A stretch of 64,000 bases of DNA from MedAcidi-G1 sp000817085 (GCA_045568635.1 JBJLAO010000001.1:434001-498000), one strand, 5' to 3'; positions 19,701 through 29,166 are shown, numbered from the stretch's first letter. Program-made: numbers and translations. Notes: generated by a model not told the origin, from the sequence alone.

Positions 19701-20388
19701 CAAAAGCGATCTGATTCTCAATGATGTCATCACAAGTCCAGTTCTCTGGGCAACCAAGGATCTCTCCCTTGCCGTTACCATCAGAATCCAACTGAGACCA
19801 TAAAGCCTCGTCACTGTTTATCTGATCAATAGTTGAAACATTGTTCTCTTCAGCCCATGACTTAGTAACCAAAAATCCCTGAACACCAGAATCCTGGAAC
19901 AAACCAGGAACAGCTTCTACGTGATCAGCAACAAGCGATCCATCGGACAATTGATTCTCAAACCATGAGAAGTGACCCGGATACCAAGAGTTAGCCCAGA
20001 AATCGCATGAACCCTCAGCCATAGCTGTGAATGCATTCGATGGTCCAAGCTCGATCTCAGCCGGATCAGAAACCTCAAAACCAGCAGTCTGCAAAATCTG
20101 ACGCACAATCTCGGCCTGGATATAACCAGAAGCCCAGTCAGCACGACACATAGTCAACGAAACACCCTCACCGGGTAAAGAATCGTCAGCAGGTGCAGCA
20201 GGTGCAGCAGTAGTAGCTGGAGCGGCAGTTGTTGCCGCAGGCGCAGCAGTAGTAGCAACAGCAGCAGAACCGCTATCCGAACTACTTGCACCATCATCAC
20301 CGTCAGACCCACAAGCCCCGGCAATCAATCCAAGCGCCAAAACAGCAGACAAAATCCGCCAGCCCCGACGCCTAATAAGCGTTTCCAT
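16795..20388 (-). CDS. Giant tri-domain substrate-binding lipoprotein (OpuAC + SBP_bac_3 + SBP_bac_5)
   Basis: 1197 aa from ATG 20388 (GGAGGG upstream). A type II signal peptide ends at C26 (LGLIAGAC), followed by an acidic/Ser stretch and an Ala/Thr/Pro linker. Three complete binding domains follow: about 75-403, a glycine-betaine/choline-type OpuAC domain (LTMCRADWASGY, FWANSWYPGH, paired Cys); about 432-657, an amino-acid-type SBP_bac_3 domain (LPYNYVDAETGEIGGFDYDF, LDFTDSY); about 679-1197, a peptide-type SBP_bac_5 domain (GGTLRLMM, GLAESWESNDDLTQWDFKIR, VEFHDGT). Linkers are VALPDLAG and VVPVAGG. Only the last domain matches the downstream DppBCDF-like transporter. The reading frame is uninterrupted. 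A natural fusion is the simplest reading; an assembly join between related genes is the main alternative. Confidence 0.85.
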   Translation of the reverse strand: METLIRRRGWRILSAVLALGLIAGACGSDGDDGASSSDSGSAAVATTAAPAATTAAPATTAAPAAPADDSLPGEGVSLTMCRADWASGYIQAEIVRQILQTAGFEVSDPAEIELGPSNAFTAMAEGSCDFWANSWYPGHFSWFENQLSDGSLVADHVEAVPGLFQDSGVQGFLVTKSWAEENNVSTIDQINSDEALWSQLDSDGNGKGEILGCPENWTCDDIIENQIAFGNGSTPWDNMEETKAGYDALYAEMVDRVNNGDPGILYTWTPTAYVTVLVPGENVLWLSVETPLDASNPLGKEGGASHAQGEGFTGFDASMCTQPCQLGWEPADIQVSMRTDRLNETPFLRHLFPLIKPSILDIAFLQVDQDAGDGSQAHVIELASGWMSENADHVNDWIASASASLAAGDTPDTIDAPAIEAAEEEVALPDLAGRTVSVAIENAYLPYNYVDAETGEIGGFDYDFFGEICNRLNCELDYTEFAWEATIQSVGDGTFDTAGGGITITEAREETLDFTDSYISVDQRLIVGLGEDRFASLEEFGQMDELTVCSQTGTTNAETAIENFGEDRVILFETFGFAVQALLAGDCDSVIMDETAGQGYQGENAESLELLEGVLSADELGVPFPNGSDLVAPFNAAISSMKADGSLFELGSKYFTDAFTVTYDDIGDGAYAEPEVVPVAGGTLRLMMEAESDGINPTVNRFAISGHMMAGAVFDTLVWVTDDPCACVFVGGLAESWESNDDLTQWDFKIRENVEFHDGTMLDAATVAFAVERQLADPLISLALKPVLDTAREGGAVEVVDDMTVRFHALRAHVDFPTYFSGQLGYIPSLAYMQAALDDPALNQMPVGTGAFMMDSREQDLMTRMVKNPNWWYNDHLAAGEVLLDAIEFYVYTDSELGAGAMSAGDLDGVSTSSIDAAMILRDLADDGYQVVEQDLGEETFAMMNTSKAPFDDIRARKALTYATAKADYLEFIGQGELRSADSWFPPESIFHNPDVKQEADMPEMAAPLVAEYCGDNPDNCSDGKINMEFQYSGPSVIQDRIFDVLAAGYEPYFNVTKDMLLQDDHITQTAIGQFDFLTWRQMGARNPDGDGVWIVCDAIGFLSLNWPRYCSPERDEIIFEARGNTDRDAVVQAWKDVAVNVQESYTYVMLTHTLWNATYDPKVRGACDFTFPDGTEPYCRGTGGGYGSYSTMWFEE

Positions 20389-20445
20389 TAAGGAATTCCC
20401 TCCATTAGTCAACAAAAACAAATGTTAAAAAAACATTTCAAAGAA

Positions 20446-20475
20446 AGTGTAAAACAAAGCGACCCTTTTAGGCAA
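20446..20475 (-). promoter_or_regulatory. Candidate SigA-type promoter of the tri-domain SBP gene
   Basis: On the minus strand TTGCCT (20470-20475), an 18-nt spacer and TACACT (20446-20451) lie 57 bp before the start codon. The same -10 hexamer with the same 18-nt spacing to TTGACG occurs before the SBP gene at 33812, which supports both calls. No operator or riboswitch is recognisable in the remaining leader. Confidence 0.5.
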
Positions 20476-20529
20476 TAGCGGGAAAATTTGTCATATATCT
20501 GCAACTTTTTAAAACTATTCAAATATTTT

Positions 20530-23079
20530 TTAATCTTCGTCGATATTTAAGGCAATTTCAGCTTTTAAATCTCTAGAAGAGACACCTAGGTGCGCTTTAT
20601 AAAGGCCTGAATCGGTGTACCAGCCTGCTACATCTCGATGCCCAGGGCCAGATTTTCTACCTCCAGCTGCCACTGGAACACGTTTTGAGCGTTCGGGCCA
20701 TCCCGGATCTGCGGGATCCCAATAGGCGAAAGCTCGGTTTCCTAAATTAATTTCGACTTCTTTAGTTTCGCCGGGTTCTAAATGAATTTTTTCAAAACCT
20801 TTAAGCTCTTTTTTTGGTCTTGCCAGTACCGGAGAAATGTGTTCGATATAACACTGAACAACTTCAGTTCCGGCTCGACTCCCAGTGTTCGTAACGGCAA
20901 TTGTCAAGTCAACAGTTTCTCCTTCAAGCAACTCTTGAATGGAAGGCGTCTTTTTAAGATCCGGTTCTGCCCAATCGAAAGTGGTGTAGCTCAATCCGTG
21001 ACCAAATGGGTATGCAACTTCAATTTCACGAGTGTCATACCATCGATACCCAACGAAAATTCCCTCAGCGTAAATCACCTGACTGTTTTCACCTGGATAA
21101 CTGGTAAATGCTGGTGTGTCTTCTAGACGTTTTGGGAAAGTTGTAGGGAGTCTCCCGCTGGGTTCGGAGCCACCAAGTACAACATCTACTAAAGCATCTG
21201 ACATTCCTTGCCCTCCAAACCAGCTGACAAGAACCGCGTCTGCTTTATTAGCCCAGTCCATCGTTATTGGAGAACCCGCGTTTACGACAACCAGAGTCTT
21301 TGGATTGCAGTCTGATACCTGACGAATCAACTCCGCTTGGTTACCGGGAAGATCCATATTCTCTCGGTCGCGTCCTTCTGTTTCCCATTCTTCATCAGTA
21401 CCGACAATCATCACAACTACATCTGCTTTTTTTGCAGCTAATAAAGCTCTTTCTAAAATGTCTTCATTTTCAGGTGGCCTTAACCCAACTTGGGCCCCGC
21501 ATAATGCAACACTTCCTTCGCTTGAGTATTCAACTACCAGCTCAACAGTTTCCCCACTATTGAGTTTCAGAGGGACTGATGTTTCTTCACTTCCAAGACC
21601 AAAAAAAGCTTCTCCAGAAGGAATCGGGTTACTAATTCCATCAATAAGCGTTTCACCGTTAACTTTTATTCTCGCTTTTCCTGCTTGTATAAGAGTCAAA
21701 GTGTGCACACCGTCTTGTTCGGCTGTGAGATGTGATTTTGCTCGGAAGCTAAAATCAGAAATGTCATCAACACCGTCTATTTTCTCAAAGTGAAGCAACC
21801 GTCCATCAGGTTTTGAAGATTTAGCTACTGGAGTCCCTTCACAGTTAAAACCATTAAAGTATTCAATCGAAAAACCTCGTTCACTATTTTCGTTTGTCAG
21901 AATTCTCCTTGGTATGGGCCTACTAGTTCTGTCTGAAACTGTTCCGGGTTCGTAAACGATTTCACAATGTTGCAATCTGTTTTTGAAAGCTTCCAGTGGT
22001 GACACCACATATTGAGGCACAAGCTGAGCTGAGCCGCCTCCCATTATCATCGCTGTTGCTGCATTCGGTCCTATTAAAGCAATTCTCTTTAACTTCTCTT
22101 CGTTCAAGGGCAGCAGTCCGTCGTTTTTAAGCAAGACCATTGACTCAGCAGCGGCTTCTCTGACCAAAATCTGGTCATCAGGATTGTCAAGTTCTACTTC
22201 AGAAATTTGAAGCGGATCTTCAAACGCACCTGTTCTTTCAAGCAGAAGAAGCAACCTGCGAACAGACGAATTTACTGTCTTTTCGTCAATCTCTCCGGTT
22301 TTCACCAGTTCAACAATTTTTTCTCCGTAGTACTCAACAGGACCAGGCATTTCTAAATCAAGTCCAGCGTTAACTGAGTTTGCAGTCGACCTTGTAGCAA
22401 ACCAATCGCTTACAACTACCCCATCAAAACCCCATTCTTCTCTCAAAATTTTGGTAAGAATATTTTTATTTTCACACGCGTAAATATCTTCCAAACGATT
22501 GTATGCAGCCATTATTCCCCAAGCTTTTGCTTCCTTTACTACAGCTTCGAATGGAGCTAGGTATATTTCTCTCAATGCCCTTTCGGGCACAACAGAATTT
22601 ATTGTGTTTCTTTCAAATTCAGAATCATTAGCTACAAAGTGTTTAGTTGTTGTACCTACCCCACCAGACTGAACTCCTTTTACAAATTCAACAGCAATGC
22701 TCGAAGTGAGAAAAGGGTCCTCCGAGTAGCACTCGAAATTTCGTCCTCCGAGCGGTGTTCTGTGGATGTTAACAGTTGGAGCTAGAAGCACATGAGAACC
22801 TCTTGCACGGGTTTCACGAGCTAATGATTTTCCCAGTTTATTAATTATCTGAGGATTCCAAGTTGCTCCTAAAGCTGACCCACAAGGAATACACAAAGCC
22901 GGTGTGCCTGAACCTAGAAGACCTGCTCCTCTAGCTCCTGCCGGTCCATCTGTTACTTTTAGCGAAGGTATTTCCAGACGTTCCACAGGGAGAACATCCC
23001 AAGCTCCTTTGCCGGACATCAAAGCAGCTTTTTCCTCAAGAGTTAATTTCTCTAATAAATCATCTACACGTTTACTCAT
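20530..23079 (-). CDS. Glycoside hydrolase family 3 beta-glucosidase with PA14 and Fn3-like domains
   Basis: 849 aa. The N-terminal GH3 barrel (about 1-280) has KVTDGPAG, the KH substrate motif (K146, H147) and the nucleophile D225 in VVVSDWFATRS. The second GH3 domain carries the acid/base TEGRDR (E568). It is interrupted by a PA14 insertion (about 401-535), an arrangement known in PA14-containing beta-glucosidases where the insert shapes the substrate pocket. A C-terminal Fn3-like domain (about 740-820) follows. No signal peptide, so probably cytoplasmic, acting on imported beta-glucosides or glycosides. Single gene, divergent from the amidohydrolase at 23181, and not clearly tied to a transporter. 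Confidence 0.92.
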   Translation of the reverse strand: MSKRVDDLLEKLTLEEKAALMSGKGAWDVLPVERLEIPSLKVTDGPAGARGAGLLGSGTPALCIPCGSALGATWNPQIINKLGKSLARETRARGSHVLLAPTVNIHRTPLGGRNFECYSEDPFLTSSIAVEFVKGVQSGGVGTTTKHFVANDSEFERNTINSVVPERALREIYLAPFEAVVKEAKAWGIMAAYNRLEDIYACENKNILTKILREEWGFDGVVVSDWFATRSTANSVNAGLDLEMPGPVEYYGEKIVELVKTGEIDEKTVNSSVRRLLLLLERTGAFEDPLQISEVELDNPDDQILVREAAAESMVLLKNDGLLPLNEEKLKRIALIGPNAATAMIMGGGSAQLVPQYVVSPLEAFKNRLQHCEIVYEPGTVSDRTSRPIPRRILTNENSERGFSIEYFNGFNCEGTPVAKSSKPDGRLLHFEKIDGVDDISDFSFRAKSHLTAEQDGVHTLTLIQAGKARIKVNGETLIDGISNPIPSGEAFFGLGSEETSVPLKLNSGETVELVVEYSSEGSVALCGAQVGLRPPENEDILERALLAAKKADVVVMIVGTDEEWETEGRDRENMDLPGNQAELIRQVSDCNPKTLVVVNAGSPITMDWANKADAVLVSWFGGQGMSDALVDVVLGGSEPSGRLPTTFPKRLEDTPAFTSYPGENSQVIYAEGIFVGYRWYDTREIEVAYPFGHGLSYTTFDWAEPDLKKTPSIQELLEGETVDLTIAVTNTGSRAGTEVVQCYIEHISPVLARPKKELKGFEKIHLEPGETKEVEINLGNRAFAYWDPADPGWPERSKRVPVAAGGRKSGPGHRDVAGWYTDSGLYKAHLGVSSRDLKAEIALNIDED

Positions 23080-23180
23080 ATATAGATATTTACCGACAAA
23101 AATGAATTTTGCTAACGGGGTTTCAGAAGATTATCCATTAACAAAATGCGACTGAATGATCTCGGAAGTAACCTTTTCTT

Positions 23181-24917
23181 ATGTTTGATTTAATAATTAA
23201 AAATGGAACGGTGATTGATGGGACTGGTTCACCTGGAATAAAAGCGGACATTGCTGTATCTGAAGGAAAGATTTCTGAGATTGGCAGCTTTGATGAAAGT
23301 GAAGCAAAAGAAATTGTTGATGCAGAAAACATGATTGTTTGTCCGGGTTTTATCGACCCTCACACCCATTATGATGCCCAGCTTTTCTGGGATCCCTACG
23401 CTTCTCCTTCTAATCTTCATGGTGTAACAAGTGTCGTCATGGGAAACTGTGGCTTTTCAATTGCTCCTATATCAGATGCTTCTGACGCTGAATATCTGGG
23501 AGCGATGCTCGTTCAAGTAGAAGGAATGTCTGCTGAAGCGCTTCGCTTAGGTGTTGATTGGAAATGGAATACTTTCGAAGATTACCTGGGGCGTCTAGAC
23601 GGGAATGTCGGAGTTAATGTCGCGGCGATGGTAGGTCATTGTGCTCTTCGAAGAACCGTTATGAAAGAAGATGCTGTAAAACGTGAAGCTACTGAAGATG
23701 AAATTGCAAAAATGCAACAACTTCTTGGTGAAGCTCTTGAAGCAGGTGGTCTGGGTTTTTCTACCAGCCGTTCGTTCACTCACACAGATGGTGACGGTTT
23801 GCCCGTTCCTTCAAGGATTGCATCTGTGGAAGAGGTTTTAGCACTGGCAGAAGTTTGTGAAAAGTATCCCGGGACAACACTTGAATGGGTAGCCGATGGC
23901 TGCTTGAACGGCTTTTCGGATGAAGAAGTTGAACTTATGACCCAAATGTCACTGCGAGCTAGACGTCCTTTAAATTGGAACGTTTTGACTGTCGATTCTG
24001 CTCGCCCAGATGACTATAGAAATCAAATAAATGCATGTGAGCGTGTAGCTGAAAAAGGTGGAAGAGCAATGGCTCTTACCATGCCGATTCTGGTTGGGAT
24101 GACTATGCATTTTCATTCATACTGCGCTCTTTACAAACTCCCAGGTTGGGAAGAAATAATGTCCCTGCCAAAAAATGATAAAAAACAAAAATTAGCTGAT
24201 CCTTCCGTAAGGAAATCACTTGAAGAAAAGGCTGCTTCCCCAGAAGCGGGAGTTTTCTCAAGACTTACCGGTTGGGGTAAATATCGGATAGGGGAAACTT
24301 TTTCTGAGGAGAATAAAGGACTTGATGGAAGACTGGTTTCTGATATCGCCAGAGAGCGCGGAAAACGCGATTTCTATACTCTTCTCGACATAGTTCTGGC
24401 CGACGATCTTAAAACTGTTCTATGGCCGGGTCCGACCGATGATGATCCTGCAAGTTGGCTGATGCGACAAACAATTTGGGATCACGACGAGGTAATGATT
24501 GGTGGTTCAGACGCTGGGGCCCATCTAGATCGAATGGCAGGTGCTTCTTATCCAACAGAATGGATCCAAGACTGTCTTAGCGGGAGAAAACTTGCACCCA
24601 TCGAAAAAGCTATTAAACATATGACTGATGTTCCGGCTAAATTTTTTGGTTTGGTGGACCGAGGCCGAATAGAGAAAGGTTTTTGTGCTGATTTAGTTAT
24701 CTTCGACCCTGACCGAATCAATTCACAAAAACTAAAAGTATTAAACGACCTCCCTGGAGAAAGTCCCCGTCTTTATGCAGGTGCCGAAGGGATTAATAAA
24801 GTTTTCGTGAACGGGGTTCTTACAGTAAATGACGGAGAACCTACAGAATCTTTATCAGGTGTTGTCTTACGCTCAGGAACCCACACGGTCACAAACCCAA
24901 TCCCAGCTGACTGCTAA
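23181..24917 (+). CDS. Amidohydrolase, N-acyl-D-amino-acid deacylase-like
   Basis: 578 aa. It starts with the composite N-terminal strand set LIIKNGTVIDGTGSPGIKAD, then GFIDPHTHYD with metal-ligand H61-x-H63, and a conserved C90 in VVMGNCGFS, the cysteine that bridges metals in D-aminoacylases. Late metal/acid motif GGSDAGAHLDRM and the closing beta-domain GRIEKGFCADLVIFD are present. The family deacylates N-acyl-D-amino acids, but many actinobacterial members have unknown substrates. ATG 23181 has only a weak ribosome binding site. It sits 58 bp before the acyltransferase gene. Confidence 0.85.
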   Translation: MFDLIIKNGTVIDGTGSPGIKADIAVSEGKISEIGSFDESEAKEIVDAENMIVCPGFIDPHTHYDAQLFWDPYASPSNLHGVTSVVMGNCGFSIAPISDASDAEYLGAMLVQVEGMSAEALRLGVDWKWNTFEDYLGRLDGNVGVNVAAMVGHCALRRTVMKEDAVKREATEDEIAKMQQLLGEALEAGGLGFSTSRSFTHTDGDGLPVPSRIASVEEVLALAEVCEKYPGTTLEWVADGCLNGFSDEEVELMTQMSLRARRPLNWNVLTVDSARPDDYRNQINACERVAEKGGRAMALTMPILVGMTMHFHSYCALYKLPGWEEIMSLPKNDKKQKLADPSVRKSLEEKAASPEAGVFSRLTGWGKYRIGETFSEENKGLDGRLVSDIARERGKRDFYTLLDIVLADDLKTVLWPGPTDDDPASWLMRQTIWDHDEVMIGGSDAGAHLDRMAGASYPTEWIQDCLSGRKLAPIEKAIKHMTDVPAKFFGLVDRGRIEKGFCADLVIFDPDRINSQKLKVLNDLPGESPRLYAGAEGINKVFVNGVLTVNDGEPTESLSGVVLRSGTHTVTNPIPADC

Positions 24918-24975
24918 ATGAAGCTATTACCTAAAAGTAAGGTGACCCTCTCAAAACTTTGGAGTGTCTACCAGA

Positions 24976-26991
24976 ATGTCTGATTCGCCAAGGCCAAAAA
25001 TCAGGCATATGCCTGGTCTTGACGGAGCCCGTGGTCTTTGGGTGATTCTTGGACCTCTTCTTTATCATGCTCGACCTGAAAATGTGCCTGGTGGGCCTTC
25101 AATAGTTCCAGGAGGGATTCTCTCCCTTGACTTGTTTTTTGTATTGTCAAGTTTTCTTATTGTCACTATTGCTCTAAAAGAATGGGACCTGGCAGGCAAA
25201 ATAGATCTGAAAGGATACGCGGGAAGACGAGCCAGAAGACTGCTTCCTGCTTTGCTTGTAGCGCTTGTTGGTCTGACTGCTTATCTGGTTTTTTTTGGAC
25301 ACACAGATCAAGTAAGTCGTTGGACTGGAGCGATCGTTTCGGCACTTACTTACAGTGCGAACTGGCATGAGATAGCTGCAGATATTTCTTACTTCGAACA
25401 CTACAGAACTCCTTCTCCTCTTAAGCACATTTGGTCGTTCTCGATTGAAGAACAGTTCTATATTTTCGCTCCCCTGTTCATCATCGTTGGTTTAGGAATT
25501 CTGAAAAAAAGCGAAAAGTTGCTTTTATGGTTTGCTATCGCTGGAGCTATTGCTTCCGCTTGCTGGATGGCGTTACTTCATGAACCCGGGACGGACCCAT
25601 CTCGCGTTTATTTCGGTACAGATACTAGAGCCCAAGCTCTTTTCGTTGGAATCATTTTGGCTCTGCTCGCAAGGCAGATAGGGCCACCAAAATCTGAAAG
25701 GTCCACGAAACTAATCGCCCTAATCGCATATCCAGCTACCGCATTTCATCTATGGGCGGTGCTTTTTGTTTCTCAAGAAAATGAATGGATGTTTGAACGC
25801 GGTGGATTCCTCCTCATTGCTGTTATGAGCGCTCTGATTATTTATGGTTTGACAGTTTCAGCTCAATGGAGCCCTTTGCATCGCTTTATGGAATCCACGC
25901 CTCTTAGGTACCTGGGACGCATAAGTTACGGTCTCTACCTGTATCACTGGCCTGTTTATATGCTTTTAACAGGAAACAGACTTTCTCGCTTGCTTCCAGG
26001 AGTAGATGAAATTGAAGGAGTTCCTCTTCTTTTATGCCACTTATTAATCACAGGAATTTTAGCTTCCCTAAGCTTTCATCTAATAGAGCATCCTTTCCAG
26101 AAGCGTCGTTTCCCTCTAACAAAAAGACCTACAACAGCTCTATCTGGAACAGTCGCTGCTTCCATAGGAATTGCAGCCATCTTGTTCGGCCTGCTTTGGG
26201 TCAATACGCGACCAGCTGATGCAAGAGAAGACTTTGCAGCTGCGGGTGGTGTCTGTGTTAAACAAGGACTACTCCCACCACCTAGCGATGAGAGAACGAG
26301 AATTCTTGTCGTTGGGGACTCAGTATCTGTACAAATTGCCGAAGCTCTTTGTGGCTGGTCGTTAAACAATCCGGGTGAAATAGTCGTCATGAACGAAGCC
26401 CATCTTGGGTGTGTTGTGGGACGCTACGGGCAGAAACGTGTTCCCGAAGGAATAGAAGGCCCAGTGGGAGATCTGTGTTCCGCTTGGAATGACCCTGTGC
26501 CTTCTTATGAGATGTTGGACAGAGACGTAGTTTCGTGGCCTACTGCGGTTGAAATTTTTCAGCCTGACGTAGTGATTGGACACATTACACCTTGGGATGT
26601 AACCGATCGACTAGTTCCATCTTTGGGTGAAAAATGGGTTTGGGTTGGAACCGACGCATACGATGACTACATCTCTTCGGAGTATCGAATTGGTAGCGAA
26701 ACTCTCGCGTCAACAGGTGCCCATGTTTACTGGCTAGAAGGGGCACACCTACGTCGAGAAATAAAACCCCAAAATCACCCTGACCGTATCGACGCTCTAA
26801 ATCAATTGGTCACCGAAGCAGTTTCGGATCTTGATTACGTAACCATTGCCCCGTACAAGGAATTTATTGGTGAAGTCGGCAGTAGCAGAGAAAAACAAAT
26901 ACGCGATGATGGTGTCCACCTAACGGAACAAGGACTTTTGGAAATAGCTGAATGGATTATCGAGGAAGTAATCCCATCTAACACAAAGTGA
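24976..26991 (+). CDS. OafA/YrhL-type membrane acyltransferase with C-terminal SGNH domain
   Basis: 671 aa from ATG 24976 (GGAG 11 nt upstream); an in-frame GTG at 24964 is possible. The N-terminal acyltransferase-3 part (about 10-400) has GLDGARGLWV, H31, the RRARRLLPAL loop, SFSIEEQFY and roughly ten membrane helices. It is followed by an extracytoplasmic SGNH-hydrolase-like domain with VVGDSVS (S449) and DDGVHLTEQG (D645, H648). Known members O-acetylate polysaccharides or cell-wall glycans: the membrane part moves the acyl group across and the SGNH domain transfers it. The target here is unknown, probably a surface glycan. Confidence 0.9.
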   Translation: MSDSPRPKIRHMPGLDGARGLWVILGPLLYHARPENVPGGPSIVPGGILSLDLFFVLSSFLIVTIALKEWDLAGKIDLKGYAGRRARRLLPALLVALVGLTAYLVFFGHTDQVSRWTGAIVSALTYSANWHEIAADISYFEHYRTPSPLKHIWSFSIEEQFYIFAPLFIIVGLGILKKSEKLLLWFAIAGAIASACWMALLHEPGTDPSRVYFGTDTRAQALFVGIILALLARQIGPPKSERSTKLIALIAYPATAFHLWAVLFVSQENEWMFERGGFLLIAVMSALIIYGLTVSAQWSPLHRFMESTPLRYLGRISYGLYLYHWPVYMLLTGNRLSRLLPGVDEIEGVPLLLCHLLITGILASLSFHLIEHPFQKRRFPLTKRPTTALSGTVAASIGIAAILFGLLWVNTRPADAREDFAAAGGVCVKQGLLPPPSDERTRILVVGDSVSVQIAEALCGWSLNNPGEIVVMNEAHLGCVVGRYGQKRVPEGIEGPVGDLCSAWNDPVPSYEMLDRDVVSWPTAVEIFQPDVVIGHITPWDVTDRLVPSLGEKWVWVGTDAYDDYISSEYRIGSETLASTGAHVYWLEGAHLRREIKPQNHPDRIDALNQLVTEAVSDLDYVTIAPYKEFIGEVGSSREKQIRDDGVHLTEQGLLEIAEWIIEEVIPSNTK

Positions 26992-27000
26992 ACCTATTCA

Positions 27001-27756
27001 CTAACTTCTTTGCGACCACCAACTATTCAAACGTCGTTTCAGTTCTTCTTTCTCAATATCTCCTTCTTCGCGCTTTATCTCTAGAAGGAACTTCAGAGCT
27101 TGACCTACTTCTCTCCCGGGGCCTAAATCTAGATGCTCCATTATCTCATCTCCATCTAAACCTGGACGTTCTGATTTAATCCTCTCCTCTTCAGCTAGGT
27201 CTTTGATTCGTATTTCTAAATCATCCATAGCTGCTTGGATCCCCTCTTCTTTTGCACGGTTTCGTGTGGTGCAATCGCAACGGATTAAATGATTTAAATT
27301 TCCCAGTAGCGGTCCTGCGTCTCTTGCATATCTACGCACAGCTGAATCCGACCAGCCGTCTGCGTAACCTTTAAACCTTCCAGATAATCTCACCAATTCG
27401 CTTACTTGCTGAACTACCTTCTCTGGGAAATCAAGAGCTTTAAGTCTTTTCCGAGCAATCCGTGCTCCTACTTCTTCATGATGCCTAAAAGTAACTCCCC
27501 CATGCGAAAAAGACCTTGTATCAGGTTTTCCAATATCGTGGAAAAGAGCTGCCAAACGAACAACTATGTCAGGTTTTGTTTTGTTGACAACAGCGATCGT
27601 GTGTGCCAAAACATCTTTGTGTTTATGTATGGGATCTTGTTCCATTTCTAACCGTGATAGTTCAGGAATAATGTCATCCATTTCACCTGATTCAACAGAC
27701 GACCACAAACCTTCAGCACAATCTTCCTCAAGAAGGATTTCTGATAGTCGGTCCAT
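27001..27756 (-). CDS. HD-domain protein equivalent to the C-terminal part of actinobacterial CCA tRNA nucleotidyltransferase
   Basis: 251 aa. The sequence PIHKHKDVLAHT (H44, H46, H52), LFHDIGKP (H73, D74), FRHHEEVGA and the following helical region match the HD domain and tail of actinobacterial CCA-adding enzymes, which are about 480 aa. The N-terminal nucleotidyltransferase domain (the GG..RD.L and DxD motifs) is absent, and the 38 bp upstream hold no coding sequence in any continuing frame. It is therefore a stand-alone HD phosphohydrolase, a split enzyme, or a remnant. The HD residues are intact, arguing for function. No ribosome binding site is visible before ATG 27756. Confidence 0.72.
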   Translation of the reverse strand: MDRLSEILLEEDCAEGLWSSVESGEMDDIIPELSRLEMEQDPIHKHKDVLAHTIAVVNKTKPDIVVRLAALFHDIGKPDTRSFSHGGVTFRHHEEVGARIARKRLKALDFPEKVVQQVSELVRLSGRFKGYADGWSDSAVRRYARDAGPLLGNLNHLIRCDCTTRNRAKEEGIQAAMDDLEIRIKDLAEEERIKSERPGLDGDEIMEHLDLGPGREVGQALKFLLEIKREEGDIEKEELKRRLNSWWSQRS

Positions 27757-27794
27757 AATAGAATTTTAGAAAAAATTTCGAATAAAAATAGCCT

Positions 27795-29045
27795 TTAAGA
27801 AGATTTTGGCTGATTCTCTATTTTAATTCCCAACATTCGCGCAGCGTTTCCTCTAACAATCTTCCAAACAACATCTTGAGGTAAATGTCCCATCATTTCC
27901 TGAGCCACTTCTTTAGTATTGGGCCAAGTGGTGTCAGTATGCGGATAATCCGTTTCAAAAGTAATGTTGTCTACTCCTACTTCATTCAATGAATTAAGAC
28001 CGTGTTTGTCGCGAAAGAAACAACCAAAGACCTGACGGTAATAATAGGTTGAAGGTGGTTCCGGCACGATGTCAGCAACACCGCCCCAAGCCCTATGCTC
28101 TCTCCACACATCATCTACTCTTTCCAAAATATAAGGAAGCCATCCGATCTGACCTTCGCTGTATGCCAAAGTCAATGTTGGGAAACGCACAAGAATACCT
28201 GAGAACAAAAAGTCGCTTAGAGAAGCTATTGCATTATTGAAACTCAAAGATGCTGCGACCGCTGGAGGAGCATCAGGAGAAGCAGCTGGCATTTTCGAAG
28301 ACGAACCAATATGCATACAAACAACTGTTTCTGTATCTTGACATGCTTGAAAAAAAGGATCCCAATACCCTGTGTGTATCGATGGCAAACCTAAATTAGG
28401 CGGTATTTCTGAAAAACAAACCGCTCTGCATCCGCGATCAGCATTCCTTCTGACTTCTGCGGCAGCCAAGTCGGCATCCCAAAGAGGAATAATTATCAAA
28501 GGTAGAAGAGCGCCATTAGAGTCACCACACCATTCTTCAACCATGAAATCGTTATATGCCTTTACACAAGCTAAAGCGAGTTCACGATCCTCAGCTTCTG
28601 CAAAAGTTTGACCACAAAAACGCGGCATGGTTGGAAAAGAAAGCGATGCTTCAACATGGTTTGAAATCATGTCTTCTACGCGAGCCTTGGGCTCGTAACA
28701 ACCAGGCCTCATTTCATCATAAGTAATAGGTGACATCGTCATCTCTTCACGTGCAAAACCAACTGCCGCGACATGCCTCTTATTTGGATAAACAAGATCT
28801 TCATAAAACCAAATATCACACCAAGGTGCATCTGGAGCATCTAGCTCATATTCGTACATTTTAGATCCACCGACCCAAAGCATTTCACCTAAACGGCGGC
28901 GTTCAATCCTGGGTCCCTTTTCCTTAAATTTGTTAGGAAGCCATGTTTGCCAAAGATGCGGTGGCTCAACTAGATGATCATCAACACTAATGATCATTGG
29001 AATCTCCGTTTTGGAATCTTTACTTAGCTTTTCAGTTATGGCCAT
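27795..29045 (-). CDS. Amidohydrolase 2 family metal-dependent hydrolase
   Basis: 416 aa with a strong GGAGG ribosome binding site 5 nt before ATG 29045. The N-terminal ISVDDHLVEPPHLW (H24) is the variant first metal motif common in actinobacterial amidohydrolase-2 proteins; VCMHIGSS and FETDYPHTDTTWPN give the later His and Asp. The family includes decarboxylases such as ACMSD and hydrolases acting on aromatic or lactone compounds; the substrate here is unknown. It lies on the same strand upstream of the HD protein, with 38 bp between. Confidence 0.85.
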   Translation of the reverse strand: MAITEKLSKDSKTEIPMIISVDDHLVEPPHLWQTWLPNKFKEKGPRIERRRLGEMLWVGGSKMYEYELDAPDAPWCDIWFYEDLVYPNKRHVAAVGFAREEMTMSPITYDEMRPGCYEPKARVEDMISNHVEASLSFPTMPRFCGQTFAEAEDRELALACVKAYNDFMVEEWCGDSNGALLPLIIIPLWDADLAAAEVRRNADRGCRAVCFSEIPPNLGLPSIHTGYWDPFFQACQDTETVVCMHIGSSSKMPAASPDAPPAVAASLSFNNAIASLSDFLFSGILVRFPTLTLAYSEGQIGWLPYILERVDDVWREHRAWGGVADIVPEPPSTYYYRQVFGCFFRDKHGLNSLNEVGVDNITFETDYPHTDTTWPNTKEVAQEMMGHLPQDVVWKIVRGNAARMLGIKIENQPKSS

Positions 29046-29166
29046 TTAGTCCTCCGGAATATAGAAAATCTATTTCCACGCCTAAATCAAATTCTAGACC
29101 TTTGTGACCCAACTCGCATCTAAGACAATTTCTAGGCAATATGTATTAGCTAAGAAAGGAAAGTAA

